Of a stretch of 20,556 nucleotides of DNA, positions 1 through 9,275 are shown piece after piece. The stretch's first letter is position 1. Each line of letters starts with the position of its first letter. The DNA comes from Haplomitrium mnioides (taxonomy: Eukaryota > Marchantiophyta > Haplomitriopsida > Calobryales), in assembly GCA_049999725.1 (NCBI GenBank), contig JBNGIS010020116.1, positions 1 to 20,556 of the forward strand, written 5' to 3'. The position numbers were made by a program, and so were the translations under genes. The notes beneath the pieces are model-generated. The model made no database searches. It saw only the letters and a list, made by a program, of their open reading frames with translations, and was not told the DNA's origin.

Positions 1-286
1 CCAAGTCCAAAGAATCCAATGGACAAGTGAGTCTGAAGGATCCCTCGAACCTTGAGTTCCGAGGTTGACTTTTTCTCCGTGGCTGCCGTTTTCAATAGGG
101 AAGCTTGACCGCCGCTTTAACCTTGATCCGAAGTTGATCGCGGACCCAAGTCCAAAGAATTCAACGGACTGGTGAGTTCGAAGGATCCCTCGGACCTTGA
201 GTTCCAAGGTTGACTTTTTCTCTGTGGTCGTCGTCAAATGCCGTTTTCAACAGGGAAGCTTGACCACCGCTTTGAACTTGCATCTG
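1..286. repeat. Two tandem copies of a ~145-bp unit
   Basis: The sequence starting CCAAGTCCAAAGAAT at position 1 begins again at 146, and the whole block (GGATCCCTCG, CTTGAGTTCC, GGTTGACTTTTTCTC, GGAAGCTTGACC) follows in the same order, with scattered substitutions and a small insertion in the second copy. The second copy runs into an assembly gap, so the array may be longer. No coding function is evident; reading frames here run through the repeat and the gap. Confidence 0.8.
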
Positions 287-386
287 NNNNNNNNNNNNNN
301 NNNNNNNNNNNNNNNNNNNNNNNNNNNNNNNNNNNNNNNNNNNNNNNNNNNNNNNNNNNNNNNNNNNNNNNNNNNNNNNNNNNNNN
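287..386. other. Assembly gap (100 N) with identical 30-bp flanks
   Basis: Exactly 100 N. The 30 bases just before the gap (257-286) are identical to the 30 bases just after it (387-416). This is expected when a tandem repeat was not resolved or two contig ends overlap, so the gap may represent no real missing sequence. Confidence 0.95.
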
Positions 387-439
387 AGCTTGACCACCGC
401 TTTGAACTTGCATCTGATGTTTGATTGAAGAGCTCCGCT

Positions 440-559
440 GATCTGAGTCCGAAGGACTTCGCAGATCCAAATCCGGAGGACTTCGCAAATCCGATTCCAA
501 AGGACTTTGAGGATCCAAATCCGAAAGACTTCGCAGATCCGAATCCAAAGGATCATTCA
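440..559 (+). repeat. Five 24-bp tandem units (8-codon periodic)
   Basis: Units begin at 440, 464, 488, 512 and 536, each close to GATCCAAATCCGAAGGACTT followed by CGCA. Because 24 is a multiple of three, the plus strand reads as an octapeptide repeat close to DPNPKDFA. The open frame continues to 796 through a pyrimidine-rich stretch with no recognisable domain. I cannot show that it is expressed; it is as likely a minisatellite related to the block on its left. Confidence 0.75.
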
Positions 560-897
560 CGATGCAGCATTTCCCCTTACCTGCAATCTCTTCTATCTAC
601 TATCGGCCTTCGATTTCCGTCCCGTGCCCTTGGTCCTCCTCGTCTGGTCCCTGACCTCCCTCCGCTTCCAATGTCGCTCTTCTTTCCACTTCTTTGCTTG
701 TTACCTCTAGTGAGTGTTTCGTTACTCCCTGCCCTGGTCCCGATTCCTACCTTTCGCTTGTGCTTGCATGACCTCTTCCGCTTGCCCCCGATCTAGAGAA
801 TCCCGATGCCTCTGGTGTATCCCCGTGTCTTAGAAGTCAAGAACTGCCCCACCGACACATCCAATTCCTTCAACTGTTTTAGTAGGGCTCCAATGTG
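560..897. other. Pyrimidine-rich spacer, no gene recognised
   Basis: The plus strand is rich in C and T (for example TCCTCCTCGTCTGG). Nothing here matches the two element genes. Similarity to transposase copy T2 starts near 900, so this is probably the flank next to the truncated 5' end of copy T1. Confidence 0.5.
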
Positions 898-2655
898 CCA
901 GTTAACAAATGATTTTCCAAATGTTAAAATTCCAAAATGCAATAGATTTGTTGTTTGTAAAACTTGTGAAGAAATAAAATCATTGCGAGAAAATCACGTC
1001 TTGGAGTCCAACAAGCGTAACATATTTCTTCTCTTTCGAAACCTATCGTTATTATGATTCTCTTTTTACGAGAATCAAAGCTTAGTTCTAAAGATGTTAC
1101 GCTTTCTCAACTTAGTGCATCAAGTTATTTGTTTTGTTAAGTTGTTTTACAAATTAGGCTTGAGTCAATAAACCTTAACAACTTGAATTGTCAAAACAGA
1201 CTCTATGCTCATATAGAGTCTGTTGCTTTAGCTTGAATCCATACTATATTGAGAGTCAAATAAAGCAAGGAAATTATTCTCGTTGTTGGATGTGACCTAA
1301 GCCTTGCACCAAGTTTTGCTATTGTTGCTTTGTATCGAAAAACCCTTTGCTAGATAAACAATATCAATAATTGTTAATGTTGTTTGCAACCGTATGTGCG
1401 CATAGGTTTTGTTCTTATTTCTTTTCAATCTAGTATTAGCAAGGCGCTACAATTATCTTATAATCTTTAACCTCAAGTAACTCTTTTGATGAAAACTTAG
1501 GATTTTAAAATGTTTCTACAACAATGTTCTTCTTTGGTTCAAAGGATGCATAATATTACATTAATCAATAATTTCAAGTTCAAGTTGAGTGATTCAAAGG
1601 CAAAGATTTGAAGAAAACAATTTTTAATAAATGAATTTTTATTAACTCTAAATGGTTTTTTCAACTCAAGTGAATAGAGTAATTTTTAAGTTCAATGTTT
1701 ATTCCTCTCAAGGTAAATTTTGAAATCAAATGATCTCAAAAGGAAGAAAGAGAAATTTATGCAAAGAAAGTGGTCTTTGCACTAAGGGACAATATAAGTG
1801 AGAACAACTACAAGCTTTTTTTTTTTTTTATAGATTTTGATATTCAATGGTGGAATGACTTTTTCTTGCCCAACAAGAGATTACATCCTTGAAAGAAAAT
1901 GACGAAGGCTCGAACTAAAATTCACATTTCCACCTTCACAACTGGCAAGTACTTGTAATGATTCTCAAAAGGTTTGTCTAGGTTCTCAATTTGATGCTCA
2001 ACAAATAAAGGAAGATGTTCAATAGAACATGTACTTTTTACACATCAAGAAATCTATGATGGAGTATCTAAGCTGTGAGAAGGGACTATTTCACACAACA
2101 ACTGATACAAACATAAATTTGGCAACGTACATGATGTGAAAGCCGAAATTTTTATTCGTGTTGCTTCATCTCTCGATCCAAAGGGCAGACCATTTTGGAT
2201 TGTTAAAATCCTCAAAGTTTTGCCATTTGATGAGGAAAAACCTCTAAAATCAAAACGAGTACGTGTTCAATGGCTTTCTTTTGAGGCTAAAGATGCATTT
2301 TTTGGACAATAATTTCCAAAAACAAATAGTAGCAACAAAAGGGAAACACAAATCCAAGTTATATATTGATGTACTTGATATAACACAAATCAAGATTTTT
2401 TCTTTTGATTTTCTTCTCACACAAAATAATCAGTTGAAGAAAACCACTCTTGCTACCATTAAATCAAATCTATTAGAGTATCAAAGACAAAAAAACAATC
2501 AATGATATTAACACTGACGCAGACTGTGTTAATCTTGGTGAATCTTCTAAAGTTGAATCCAAAGAAGTCAACACGAGTGACTTAATTTATTTAAGAACCT
2601 CATTATATATTGCGTACTTTCAGTTTATATTGCAATTTAAGATTATTATGTTGTA
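898..2655 (+). pseudogene. DDE transposase-like gene, copy T1 (5'-truncated, core deleted)
   Basis: Broken copy of the element's transposase-like gene. 900-1430 aligns with 7711-8235 of copy T2: a cysteine-rich segment CNRFVVCKTC (938-967) typical of the N-terminal CxxC region of this family, followed by intron-like DNA with one degenerate palindrome near 1390. At 1427-1431 (AATCT) the alignment jumps to T2 position ~9235, so the DDE core is missing. The frame resumes with SKALQLSYN (1438-1464) and a plausible C-terminal region to ~1620. An exon-like start after a T-run and AG at ~1840 reads DFDIQWWNDFFLPNKRLHP. A C-terminal domain lies at 2133-2505 (PFWIVKI, RVQW) and is split by a frameshift near 2310-2330. 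A further open stretch continues to about 2655. There are several in-frame stops, for example TAA at 1468 where T2 has an AAA codon. Family assignment rests on T2; the exon boundaries are uncertain. Confidence 0.75.
2133..2505 (+). other. C-terminal BAH/Tudor-like segment of transposase T1
   Basis: Two overlapping frames join at ~2310-2330 into one continuous domain. The first reads RPFWIVKILKV and KRVRVQW. The second reads SKLYIDVLDITQIKIFSFDF and ends at TGA 2503-2505. The pattern (PFW-x-V/I-x-K-V, then V-x-V-x-W, then a hydrophobic strand before a helix) resembles the small beta-barrel appended to the C-terminus of transposases of this family, and is loosely like BAH or Tudor folds that bind chromatin. 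The fold call is an inference from pattern only. Confidence 0.4.
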
Positions 2656-2657
2656 AA

Positions 2658-3660
2658 GTACTCGAGAGTGTTATGAATTAATTTCTTGAATTTATTTACC
2701 AACTTGAATTTTTTAGTGTAAATCCTTCCAAGTTCATTGTTCTTCTCTATGAATAAAACTTGAATATATAGCTAATATTTTCATTTGGTTTGTAAAATAT
2801 TTTCTTATAAAAATATAACTATATTATTTCCTTCTTTGTTGTTTGCTAAAAGGGTTTAATGTTTTAGTGTCACTAAAGTGTTTGGCTAAATTGACTACTT
2901 AATCTTTTGCTTGTAAGGACTTTGATGTAAAACTTGAAACCTTAAGCGCACTTTGACTTAGATGTAGAGCTTTTTACCCCTTTTACTTTAGATTCCAAAT
3001 TAGAAAACATAATCTTTAGCGTGTCTAGAGTTCGTTGCAAAAAATGGAACCTTTAGAGCATCTATACTAAGATATAAAAGTCTTAACCCTAAGCGAGAAT
3101 AGACTTTGATGAGCAAGTCAAATCCTCATGCGCGCAAAGATTCTGTTGCGGAAATAAAAATCTAGGTTTAACTTAGTCTTTGTTGTCAAGGGTTCAGATG
3201 TTGAGCTCGGATTCTTATGCGCATATAGACTTCTATGTTGAGTGTTCAGATGTTGAGCTCAGATTCCTATGCGCACATAGGCTTTTGTGTGGAAGTCCAA
3301 GCCTTCCATACGTACTAACTCTGATATACAACCATCAAGGTTCTACATACAAAAACTAGCATGTAGAACTTAGATTCTATACCCTTCAAAGACTCTCTTA
3401 TTGAACTCAAAACCTTTTGCTTGATAGACTCTAGTCAAAAACTTGGAGATGTTTCTTGTTTATACTGTTAAGTAAATCTCTATAGCCATTTTGTTTTTGA
3501 TTCTAAACTATGACTCCTTTGTGTACATGATTCTCTGAATTAGAAAAGATCTTAAATTGCTAAAGTTTTCTATAACATGCCTACTTTAGCTATTACGCGC
3601 ATGGATTTTCAACTACAAAAGAAGTTCAAAATAAAATTTAGAAAAAAATTGAAAAAAAAA
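2658..3660. other. AT-rich non-coding stretch with degenerate palindromes
   Basis: No coding signal found on either strand. It is presumably transposase 3' flank on the left and the beginning of the intron after the ParB exon (minus strand, copy C) on the right. Decayed members of the element's palindrome family occur at about 3119-3315 (CTCATGCGCGCAAAGA, TTCTTATGCGCATATAGAC, TTCCTATGCGCACATAGG) and at about 3592-3610 (TTACGCGCATGGA), the latter just inside the copy C intron. Confidence 0.6.
2752..2757 (+). terminator. Candidate polyadenylation signal of T1
   Basis: AATAAA on the plus strand in AT-rich DNA, about 250 bases after the TGA at 2503 and about 100 bases after the last open stretch. 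It is plausible as the element's transposase poly(A) signal, but no other copy in the window extends this far for comparison. Confidence 0.35.
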
Positions 3661-3667
3661 CACTTAC

Positions 3668-5119
3668 TAATAATTTCTCAAAACTCAAATAAAGCGATGA
3701 CATCTTTAACTCTTTGGTGTAGATGGGATACTCCATCCTTGCTTCTTCCCACATTTTGTTGTACACCTCGAAGCAAAAAGACTTCATCATCATCACTAAA
3801 ACCTTATGTCTCTCCAATTTCCGAGATATTTCTTCAATCAAAAGCTCTCTGGCTTCCACATGTTTCAAAACAGAAATTTTGATTTCATCGAGAAGATCCT
3901 AAAGGGACCTCCACTGTGTCCACTTCATTTCTTCCATTCTTAAAGATCCTTTGGCATTTGGTTTCTATCCCTTCACAGTATTTTTTTCCCACATCAAAAA
4001 AATGATCTGTTGTAACTCCCATAGCTCTCCACTTCTAAACACCAATTGGAACCAATTGTTATGAGAAGTGATGGTCTTCTCAAGAGTGGACTTTGGCTTT
4101 ATCTCCAAAGTCTCAAGCACTAACTCTCTTTTTAGTTTTTGATTTGACACCATCCAACTCTTCATATATCTTTGATGCCAATACTCGACCTTCTACATAG
4201 ATGTCATCTCGAATATGTATCGTTGGTCATAATTGTTATTTACTACAAAGAAACAAGCTTCTACTGGTGTCAACCCCATGTAGACACAGTAGTTACAGAG
4301 TGACAGTATGGGATTTTAACTCTATATTTCGTGATTAAAAGATGTCTTGTGGCAACACTATGATTGCGTCCTACAATCTTGTATTTGTTCTTATCAGGAT
4401 TCCTTATATCAAACTTTAACTTATCTTTCAACCCGCACTTGGGTTCCACCACAATGATTAAAAACTATGCACATACGTATTTGTGAGCACTCTTTAATAA
4501 GCCAAAATCTCTACACAATCTTCATTTAACCTCTTAATCTGAATTGACCTCCAATTGTCCATTCCAGGTTTTGGAAGTCTTAAATTCTTCAGCCGAATGG
4601 TGGTTGTTTCCTCACAGACTTTGCACCACTGGATGGCAGACTCCCGAATCTTGAATCTGAGAAACCACCTACTCTTGTTCTTGGAAAGTCCTCAGTCCTT
4701 GTGATATTGTATTTTAGATCTAGAGGTTGGAGCTTGCTGTAGCTCTTCTTCCTCGTTCGAGTTGCTAGTAGTTGAGGATGAGTGGGCAGCAAAAGACGAA
4801 CTGATGGGAGATGCGGAGGGTATTGGCTCCTCCTCAACAAGTGGTGGAAGCACATGTTTTTTTTTTAGTAATGTCTGCTTCTTCTTTTTTGGAGCCTCAA
4901 ATGGCTCCACCTCTTTTCTCTTTTTTGCAGCAGACGGTCTGCCTATTACTACCAGATGAATGTCATCAAACTCGCACTTGGATGCGGCACAAGCTGCAAG
5001 ACATGCACGTCTGTCTTGACCTTCAAAAGTTTTATACCGATGGCAAACTTTAAGAAGTGTGTTTTTACATGCTTTATGTCCGGGTAGGCATTGACAAAGT
5101 TTGACAAGTATTGAATGAA
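3668..5119 (-). pseudogene. ParB-like domain exon of the ParB-methyltransferase gene, copy C
   Basis: Aligns along its length with the ParB exon of copy A (18916-20031). It starts at 5119 (FIQYLSNFVNAYPD, versus FTQFLADFVNSYVD in A), continues with a Lys/Pro/Ser/Glu-rich linker (KKRKEVE, likely nuclear localisation), then IRESAIQ and LPKPGMDNW, then the ParB-like core with NPDKNKYKIVGRNHS and LLITKY, and ends in FEKLL before the conserved donor GTAAGT (3661-3667). It keeps about 336 bp (roughly 3935-4275, 112 codons) absent from copy A, reading ITSHNNWFQLVFRSGELWEL among others. It is broken by frameshifts near 4450 and 4690 and by stops at several places; the upstream acceptor reads CAA instead of CAG. 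No methyltransferase half follows: lower coordinates join transposase T1 DNA. Confidence 0.75.
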
Positions 5120-5371
5120 TTGGAATCAAAAAATTAGAAATGTCAATGACTTAACACAAAAGGAGTGTTTCAACCTTTGGTCTAAGCCCAAAGTTGCAAA
5201 GTAGTCCAAGCACTTATGGACTCGAGAGTCCATGCGCGCATGGACTCGGGGTTGCATGATTGCTAGGACTCGTGAGTCCATGCGTGCATGGACTCCCAGG
5301 TCCTCGTGCGCGAAGACTTTTTTGCAACAAAATAATTTAAACGAATGAAAAAAAAGGCTTTCTCATCTCAC
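5120..5371 (-). repeat. Intron of copy C with palindromes
   Basis: Bounded on the minus strand by donor GCAAG|GTGAGA (5366-5376) and a mutated acceptor (CAA) at 5120. It contains GTCCATGCGCGCATGGAC at 5228-5245, a perfect 18-bp palindrome extending to 22 bp with GA/TC on its ends. A second copy at 5274-5295 has perfect 10-bp arms around a central GT. The same intron of copy A (20032-20519) carries a larger array of the same palindromes. Confidence 0.7.
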
Positions 5372-5735
5372 CTTGCCAACGTCGAGAGCTAGCTATAAAT
5401 GCTTGGTGAAGATGTCACGTGGCTTCATCTCCTTGAAGTAGAATTTCTTTCATGAGGCTTTGAAGAGAGTAATTGATGCTTTGAGTTGCACAAGCAGCCC
5501 CATATAGGCTTTGAGCCTCTTTTGAATTATGGTAACTTGTACCAAAAGACAATTGTTGAATTGTTCACCTGCACTGGCAAAAAGGTAAAGGTGATATTAG
5601 ATCTATGCTATTTATTGTTCTACAACAAACTAACCATTTGTAGTTTCATTTTTATGGCTTCACAACCTTCCAAACATTCGAATACACATAACGCATTGGT
5701 TGAGACAGTTTGGGAGCATTGGCGTCTAATGCCAT
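5372..5735 (-). pseudogene. N-terminal exon(s) of the ParB-methyltransferase gene, copy C
   Basis: The ATG at 5735-5733 opens MALDANAPKLSQPMRYVYS, which aligns with the plus-strand start at 13743 (MTSQVNVSRPPQPKPYR). The untranslated sequence before it also aligns (TTTTTACCTCAAAT). Both continue into a K-P-x-K...WLV segment. Nearer the ParB exon there is a readable stretch KKFYFKEMKPRDIFTKH, ending at a GTGAGA donor. Stops interrupt the frame in several places. The internal exon structure (a possible acceptor CAG at 5570) is unclear. This links the N-terminal exon and the ParB exon on one strand, which justifies treating copy D as the same gene. Confidence 0.55.
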
Positions 5736-5799
5736 TTTCTCCAAAGTGAAAAGTAGCGAAATTTGAGGTAAAAAATCTAATGAAGAAAAGCTCACCAAG

Positions 5800-5899
5800 N
5801 NNNNNNNNNNNNNNNNNNNNNNNNNNNNNNNNNNNNNNNNNNNNNNNNNNNNNNNNNNNNNNNNNNNNNNNNNNNNNNNNNNNNNNNNNNNNNNNNNNN
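5800..5899. other. Assembly gap (100 N) inside the shared promoter
   Basis: Exactly 100 N. By comparison with 13281-13742, the gap replaces the TATA box and 5' untranslated region of the ParB-methyltransferase gene of copy C. Its right edge resumes at AATGATTCGCAGAGCT, which is conserved (inverted) at about 13507-13522. Confidence 0.9.
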
Positions 5900-6144
5900 A
5901 AAAAATGATTCGCAGAGCTCTTGACACGTAGGTTCACATGGTGCAAAAAACAATTAGCATATAAAGCGTTGTTTATTTTCATCTTTCCAATTTCTTTTTT
6001 TCATTTCCTTCATAAAAATTTTATAATTTTGTTGTTTTGTAAAATTTTCTTCAATAGCACATTTTTTTGGGTATACCGGTAGAAGTTGAAAATATTTGCT
6101 AAAAAAATTTCTTTAAATTGATTTTTTTTGGTTGCTATTTATCA
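5900..6144 (+). promoter_or_regulatory. Promoter of transposase copy T2 (half of a divergent promoter)
   Basis: TATAAA at 5960-5965 lies 185 bases before the transposase ATG at 6145. The inverted copy at 13281-13525 has TATATAAAG at a matching distance, and the DNA between TATA and ATG is recognisably similar (TCATCTTTCCAATTT, GTTGTTTTGT). On the other side of the gap is the ATG of the ParB-methyltransferase copy C on the opposite strand, so the two genes start head to head. Confidence 0.65.
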
Positions 6145-6362
6145 ATGGCTGGAGTTTTCAAAAGCAAGAAGAGGCTAGACTTTCAAGATTGATGTTTGCG
6201 CAAAAGTGTTACTTTTGGCCGACAACTAAATATAGCTTCACATTGTTGCTATGTGGAAGTAAGCGATGCAATATCCAAAGTGTCAAGTGTGATGGCGAGT
6301 ATTTTGGGGAAAAAGATGACATTTGTTGGGTAAGATAGCTCTACCTAAGAAGATCAAACAAG

Positions 6363-6480
6363 TGAACCCTATACGGGTATAAGGTCAATGAGTGATTCCA
6401 ATGCGCGCATAGCTTCAAGGAGTGAACAACTTGTGCACAAAGGATCACAAAGGGAACCCATTGCCCACATAGGATCCAAG
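6363..6480 (+). repeat. Palindrome cluster in transposase intron 1 (T2)
   Basis: Decayed palindromes CCCTATACGGGTATAAGG, CCAATGCGCGCATAGC, CTTGTGCACAAAGG and CCATTGCCCACATAGG, spaced about 35 bases, lie between exon 1 and exon 2 of T2. The same intron of the inverted copy T3 (12945-13060) has CCCTATGCGTGCATAGGG and relatives at corresponding places. Confidence 0.65.
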
Positions 6481-8194
6481 ACTCATTCTTTTGCACACAC
6501 ACTGGATCTTTGTTGTCGGTCAAGAGTTCAAAGTTGAATCTTTCTTTTGACTACTCCAACAGATCAACAGAAAGATGTTCAAGTAAGAATTTCCAAACAA
6601 TTGTGGACCTTTCTTCATCCTCATCAGATGAAGACAACAATGTTTAAGATCCAAATATGTTTGTCCATAATAAAAAAAAGTATAGAATCCGTGGATGAAT
6701 TCAATTTGGGAGATGATTTGTTGTCACCAATAGCACCACTCAAACAACAAGTGATTTCTACTCAAGTTGAACTTGTGAATGAGATTAGGAGATCTTTCAA
6801 AAATTTAGTTCTTTTTGAGGAATCTTCATATGATGGTTTAGGAAATTATTCCACCAAAGAGTCTCAATCAATCAATATTTCTTTGGAGCTATCACCAAAG
6901 GTATTGATTATTTTACAAAAAAATATTTTCTATTGTTCAAGATATTGATGAAGATTCTATTTCGGCTTCGTCCAGTTCTCTCAATCCTCAAGGTGATTCA
7001 TCATTCAAAAACTTTTTTTGAAGAAACATCTTGGATGATGTTCAAGATTTTCAAGATGATGAATTGTCTCTAATAGCTGGATTCGCCTACAAACTAAATC
7101 GACTAGCACTACATAAGAATTCTTTGTCAAGGCCAAAACCCAAACGGGTAAAGTCTTTAGGAAAATTCCATCATGGTAAAAGCTTTGTAAAGAAAAAACT
7201 CGATCTAATATCAATTTTGAGATCAAGGAGAGTTTCATGTTCTTGATATAATTGTTTGTCATTGTGCGAGACAGATTTTTTGAAAAATGTGTTAGAAATA
7301 TATTTCTGACAAAGCATGAGGAATCGAGATATCACATTGTAGTGGGAATACCAAGAATAGACTCTGATCTTGACAGCCAGATCATTATGCCTAGTAGTAC
7401 CATTGTCTGTAAAAGAGCTTTCAAATTAATATTATCAGTAGGGAATGATAGAATCCAAAGGATTCAAATCTCAAAAATGCAGATCTTAGAGGCATTTTTC
7501 AAAATAGAGAACTATGTACTAAAGGAGTATTTGTAGGTGAATGGATGGACAATTGTTTTTAGAGACACTATTAGAGAATGCCCACTCAAAAAAATTATAA
7601 CTTGCTTGATAATTTTACAAAATGAGAAGTTTATCACTACTACAAAACTTATTTGAAAGAGAAAGATCTTAGTTGCATTCTTAGTTTTTTGGGTTTTATA
7701 AAACATTAGAGAACTAATTTTTCAAATGTTAAAATTTCAAAATGCAATAGATTTGTTGCTTGTAAAACATACAAAGAAATAAAATCATTGCAAGAAAAAT
7801 CCATCTTGGAATCCAACAAAGTTAACAAATTTCTTCTCTTTTGAAACTAACAGTTATTTGATGCTCTTTTTATGAGATTCAAAGCTTTTATTAGAGATGT
7901 TATGTTTTCTCAACTTAATGTTGAAAGAGATTTATTTTGTTAAGTTGTTCAACAAACAAGATTTGAGTCAAATAAACCTTAGCAACTTGAGTTGTGAAAA
8001 CAGAGTTTATGCTCACACCTAATCTATTGCTTTTAGTTTGAATCCAAACCTTATCAAGAGTCAAATAAAGCGAGGAAATAGATCTGATTGTTGGTGGTAG
8101 CCCTATCCTTTCACTGAGTTTTGTTTTCTTTCTTTGAATCAAGAGCCCATTGCTAGATAAATAATAGCAAGAATCGTTTTTGTTGTTTGCAAAT

Positions 8195-8440
8195 CCTATG
8201 TGCAGATAGGCTTTGTTCTTGTTTCCTTCAAATCTAGTTGTGACAATAGATAAAACAAGCCAAAATATTGGTGTTGTTGCTTTTGATCATATGTGCATAT
8301 AGGATCAGCTATTGTTTCCATTGATCCTATATACGTATAGGATCTTTTATTGTCTTTTTAATCCTTTGTGAACAAAGAGTCCAAGCTACTATTGAAATTG
8401 AAGTTCCAGTTTGTGACCTTTTGTGCACAAATATTTTTTT
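8195..8440 (+). repeat. Palindrome cluster in a transposase intron (T2)
   Basis: A run of imperfect palindromes with changed arms: CCTATGTGCAGATAGG, GATCATATGTGCATATAGGATC-like, GATCCTATATACGTATAGGATC-like, CTTTGTGAACAAAG and TTTTGTGCACAAAT. The first also exists in copy T1 at about 1388-1408 (CGTATGTGCGCATAGG). The arms differ between members but still pair with each other. Confidence 0.6.
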
Positions 8441-9275
8441 TCTCCTTTCATAGCTTTTGCTTATTTCAAGTAAAAGACTAGTACTAATTATGAATTATAC
8501 AAATTCTATTATGTTTAAATTAACTATTTTTTTTTAATAAATTTTCACTTATACCAATCCAAACATTTGTTTATGTTGACTTCAATATTTTTAGCACCTC
8601 AGGTTGTCTTTCAAAGTTTGAAACATCAATACATGTTTTACTTAAGTACTTTTATCAATTTCGTGCGTTGTGATGATGTAGTCAAATATAATTGCTAATT
8701 GTTTCTTCATCGTGACCAACAAATAAAAGAAAGAACAAAACTTGCAAACTATCAAAGAAAAAGTTATGCCGATGGTTAAAAGTACTTGGGAATTATTATT
8801 GATAGAATGGATTAGAAGAAAACAACTATTCCACACTGGCTTTTGCCACCAAAAAACACCAATAAAGATTGTTTGGTGGGTGTGCATGTTGTTGATGCCT
8901 TAATATTCAATCATGCTCTTTCTTCAAGAATATTCTTAACCTATGGAAACTTGAGAAGCGAATCCAATTTGACAGTAATGGTGCTCAATAAAATATTATG
9001 TGACTTTGAAGAGATGCTGCCTCCAACTTTGTATCTTTAGTTGGACAATAGGACACGAGAGAATAAGAATTCCATCTTATTTAGATATCTTAGTCTACTT
9101 ATTTCCAAGAATATTTTTCGAAAAATCAAGGTCAAATTTTTTATGGTTGGCCATACTCATGATCAAATCAATCAAATAATCAACAAACTCTTGAAATTTT
9201 TGAAACGTGTTTAAGCTTTCATGATTACGAATCTTAGCAATGCGCTATAATTATCGTATAATCCGAAACCTCATA

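Larger units (their letters stand above)
6145..9273 (+). pseudogene. DDE transposase-like gene, copy T2 (catalytic core retained)
   Basis: Longest transposase copy. Exon 1 (6145, MAGVFKSKKRLDFQD) matches T3. Exon 2 is 6563-6900 (VDLSSSSSDED, LSPIAPLKQQVIS). Later segments: VCKRAF near 7410; NFSNVKISKCNRFVACKTYK at ~7715-7775; then the core at 8699-9273 with LFLHRDQQIKERTKLANYQR, IIIDRMD plus a stop where the family has MDQ (8792-8815), SNLTVMVLNKIL, LYL-stop-LDN then RENKN (9029-9065), and GHTHDQINQ (9149-9175). In the family these are IDGMDQ, LYLQLDN and GHTHxxIDQ, with the acidic residues as presumed DDE catalytic triad. The copy is dead: TAG at 8813 and 9038 replace glutamines, other stops and frameshifts occur, and it is cut by the 47-bp minisatellite just after ALxLSYNPKP. 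The intervening exon boundaries are approximate. Confidence 0.8.

Noticed and set aside
4762-5053. Plus-strand open frames across the ParB linker
   Set aside because: They are antisense shadows of the Lys/Pro/Ser-rich linker of copy C, which aligns protein-to-protein with copy A on the minus strand.
6901-6941. A 41-bp intron (GTATTG...TTCAAG) in transposase T2
   Set aside because: It would restore the frame into IDEDSISASSSS, but it is shorter than typical plant introns and no second copy covers the site; a small indel is equally likely.
7022-7246. Retrotransposon gag with a zinc knuckle (DDELSLIAGF...KRVKSLGKFHHGKSF)
   Set aside because: Superficially like copia gag, but the CCHC cysteines are absent and the segment lies between exons of the transposase-like gene T2.
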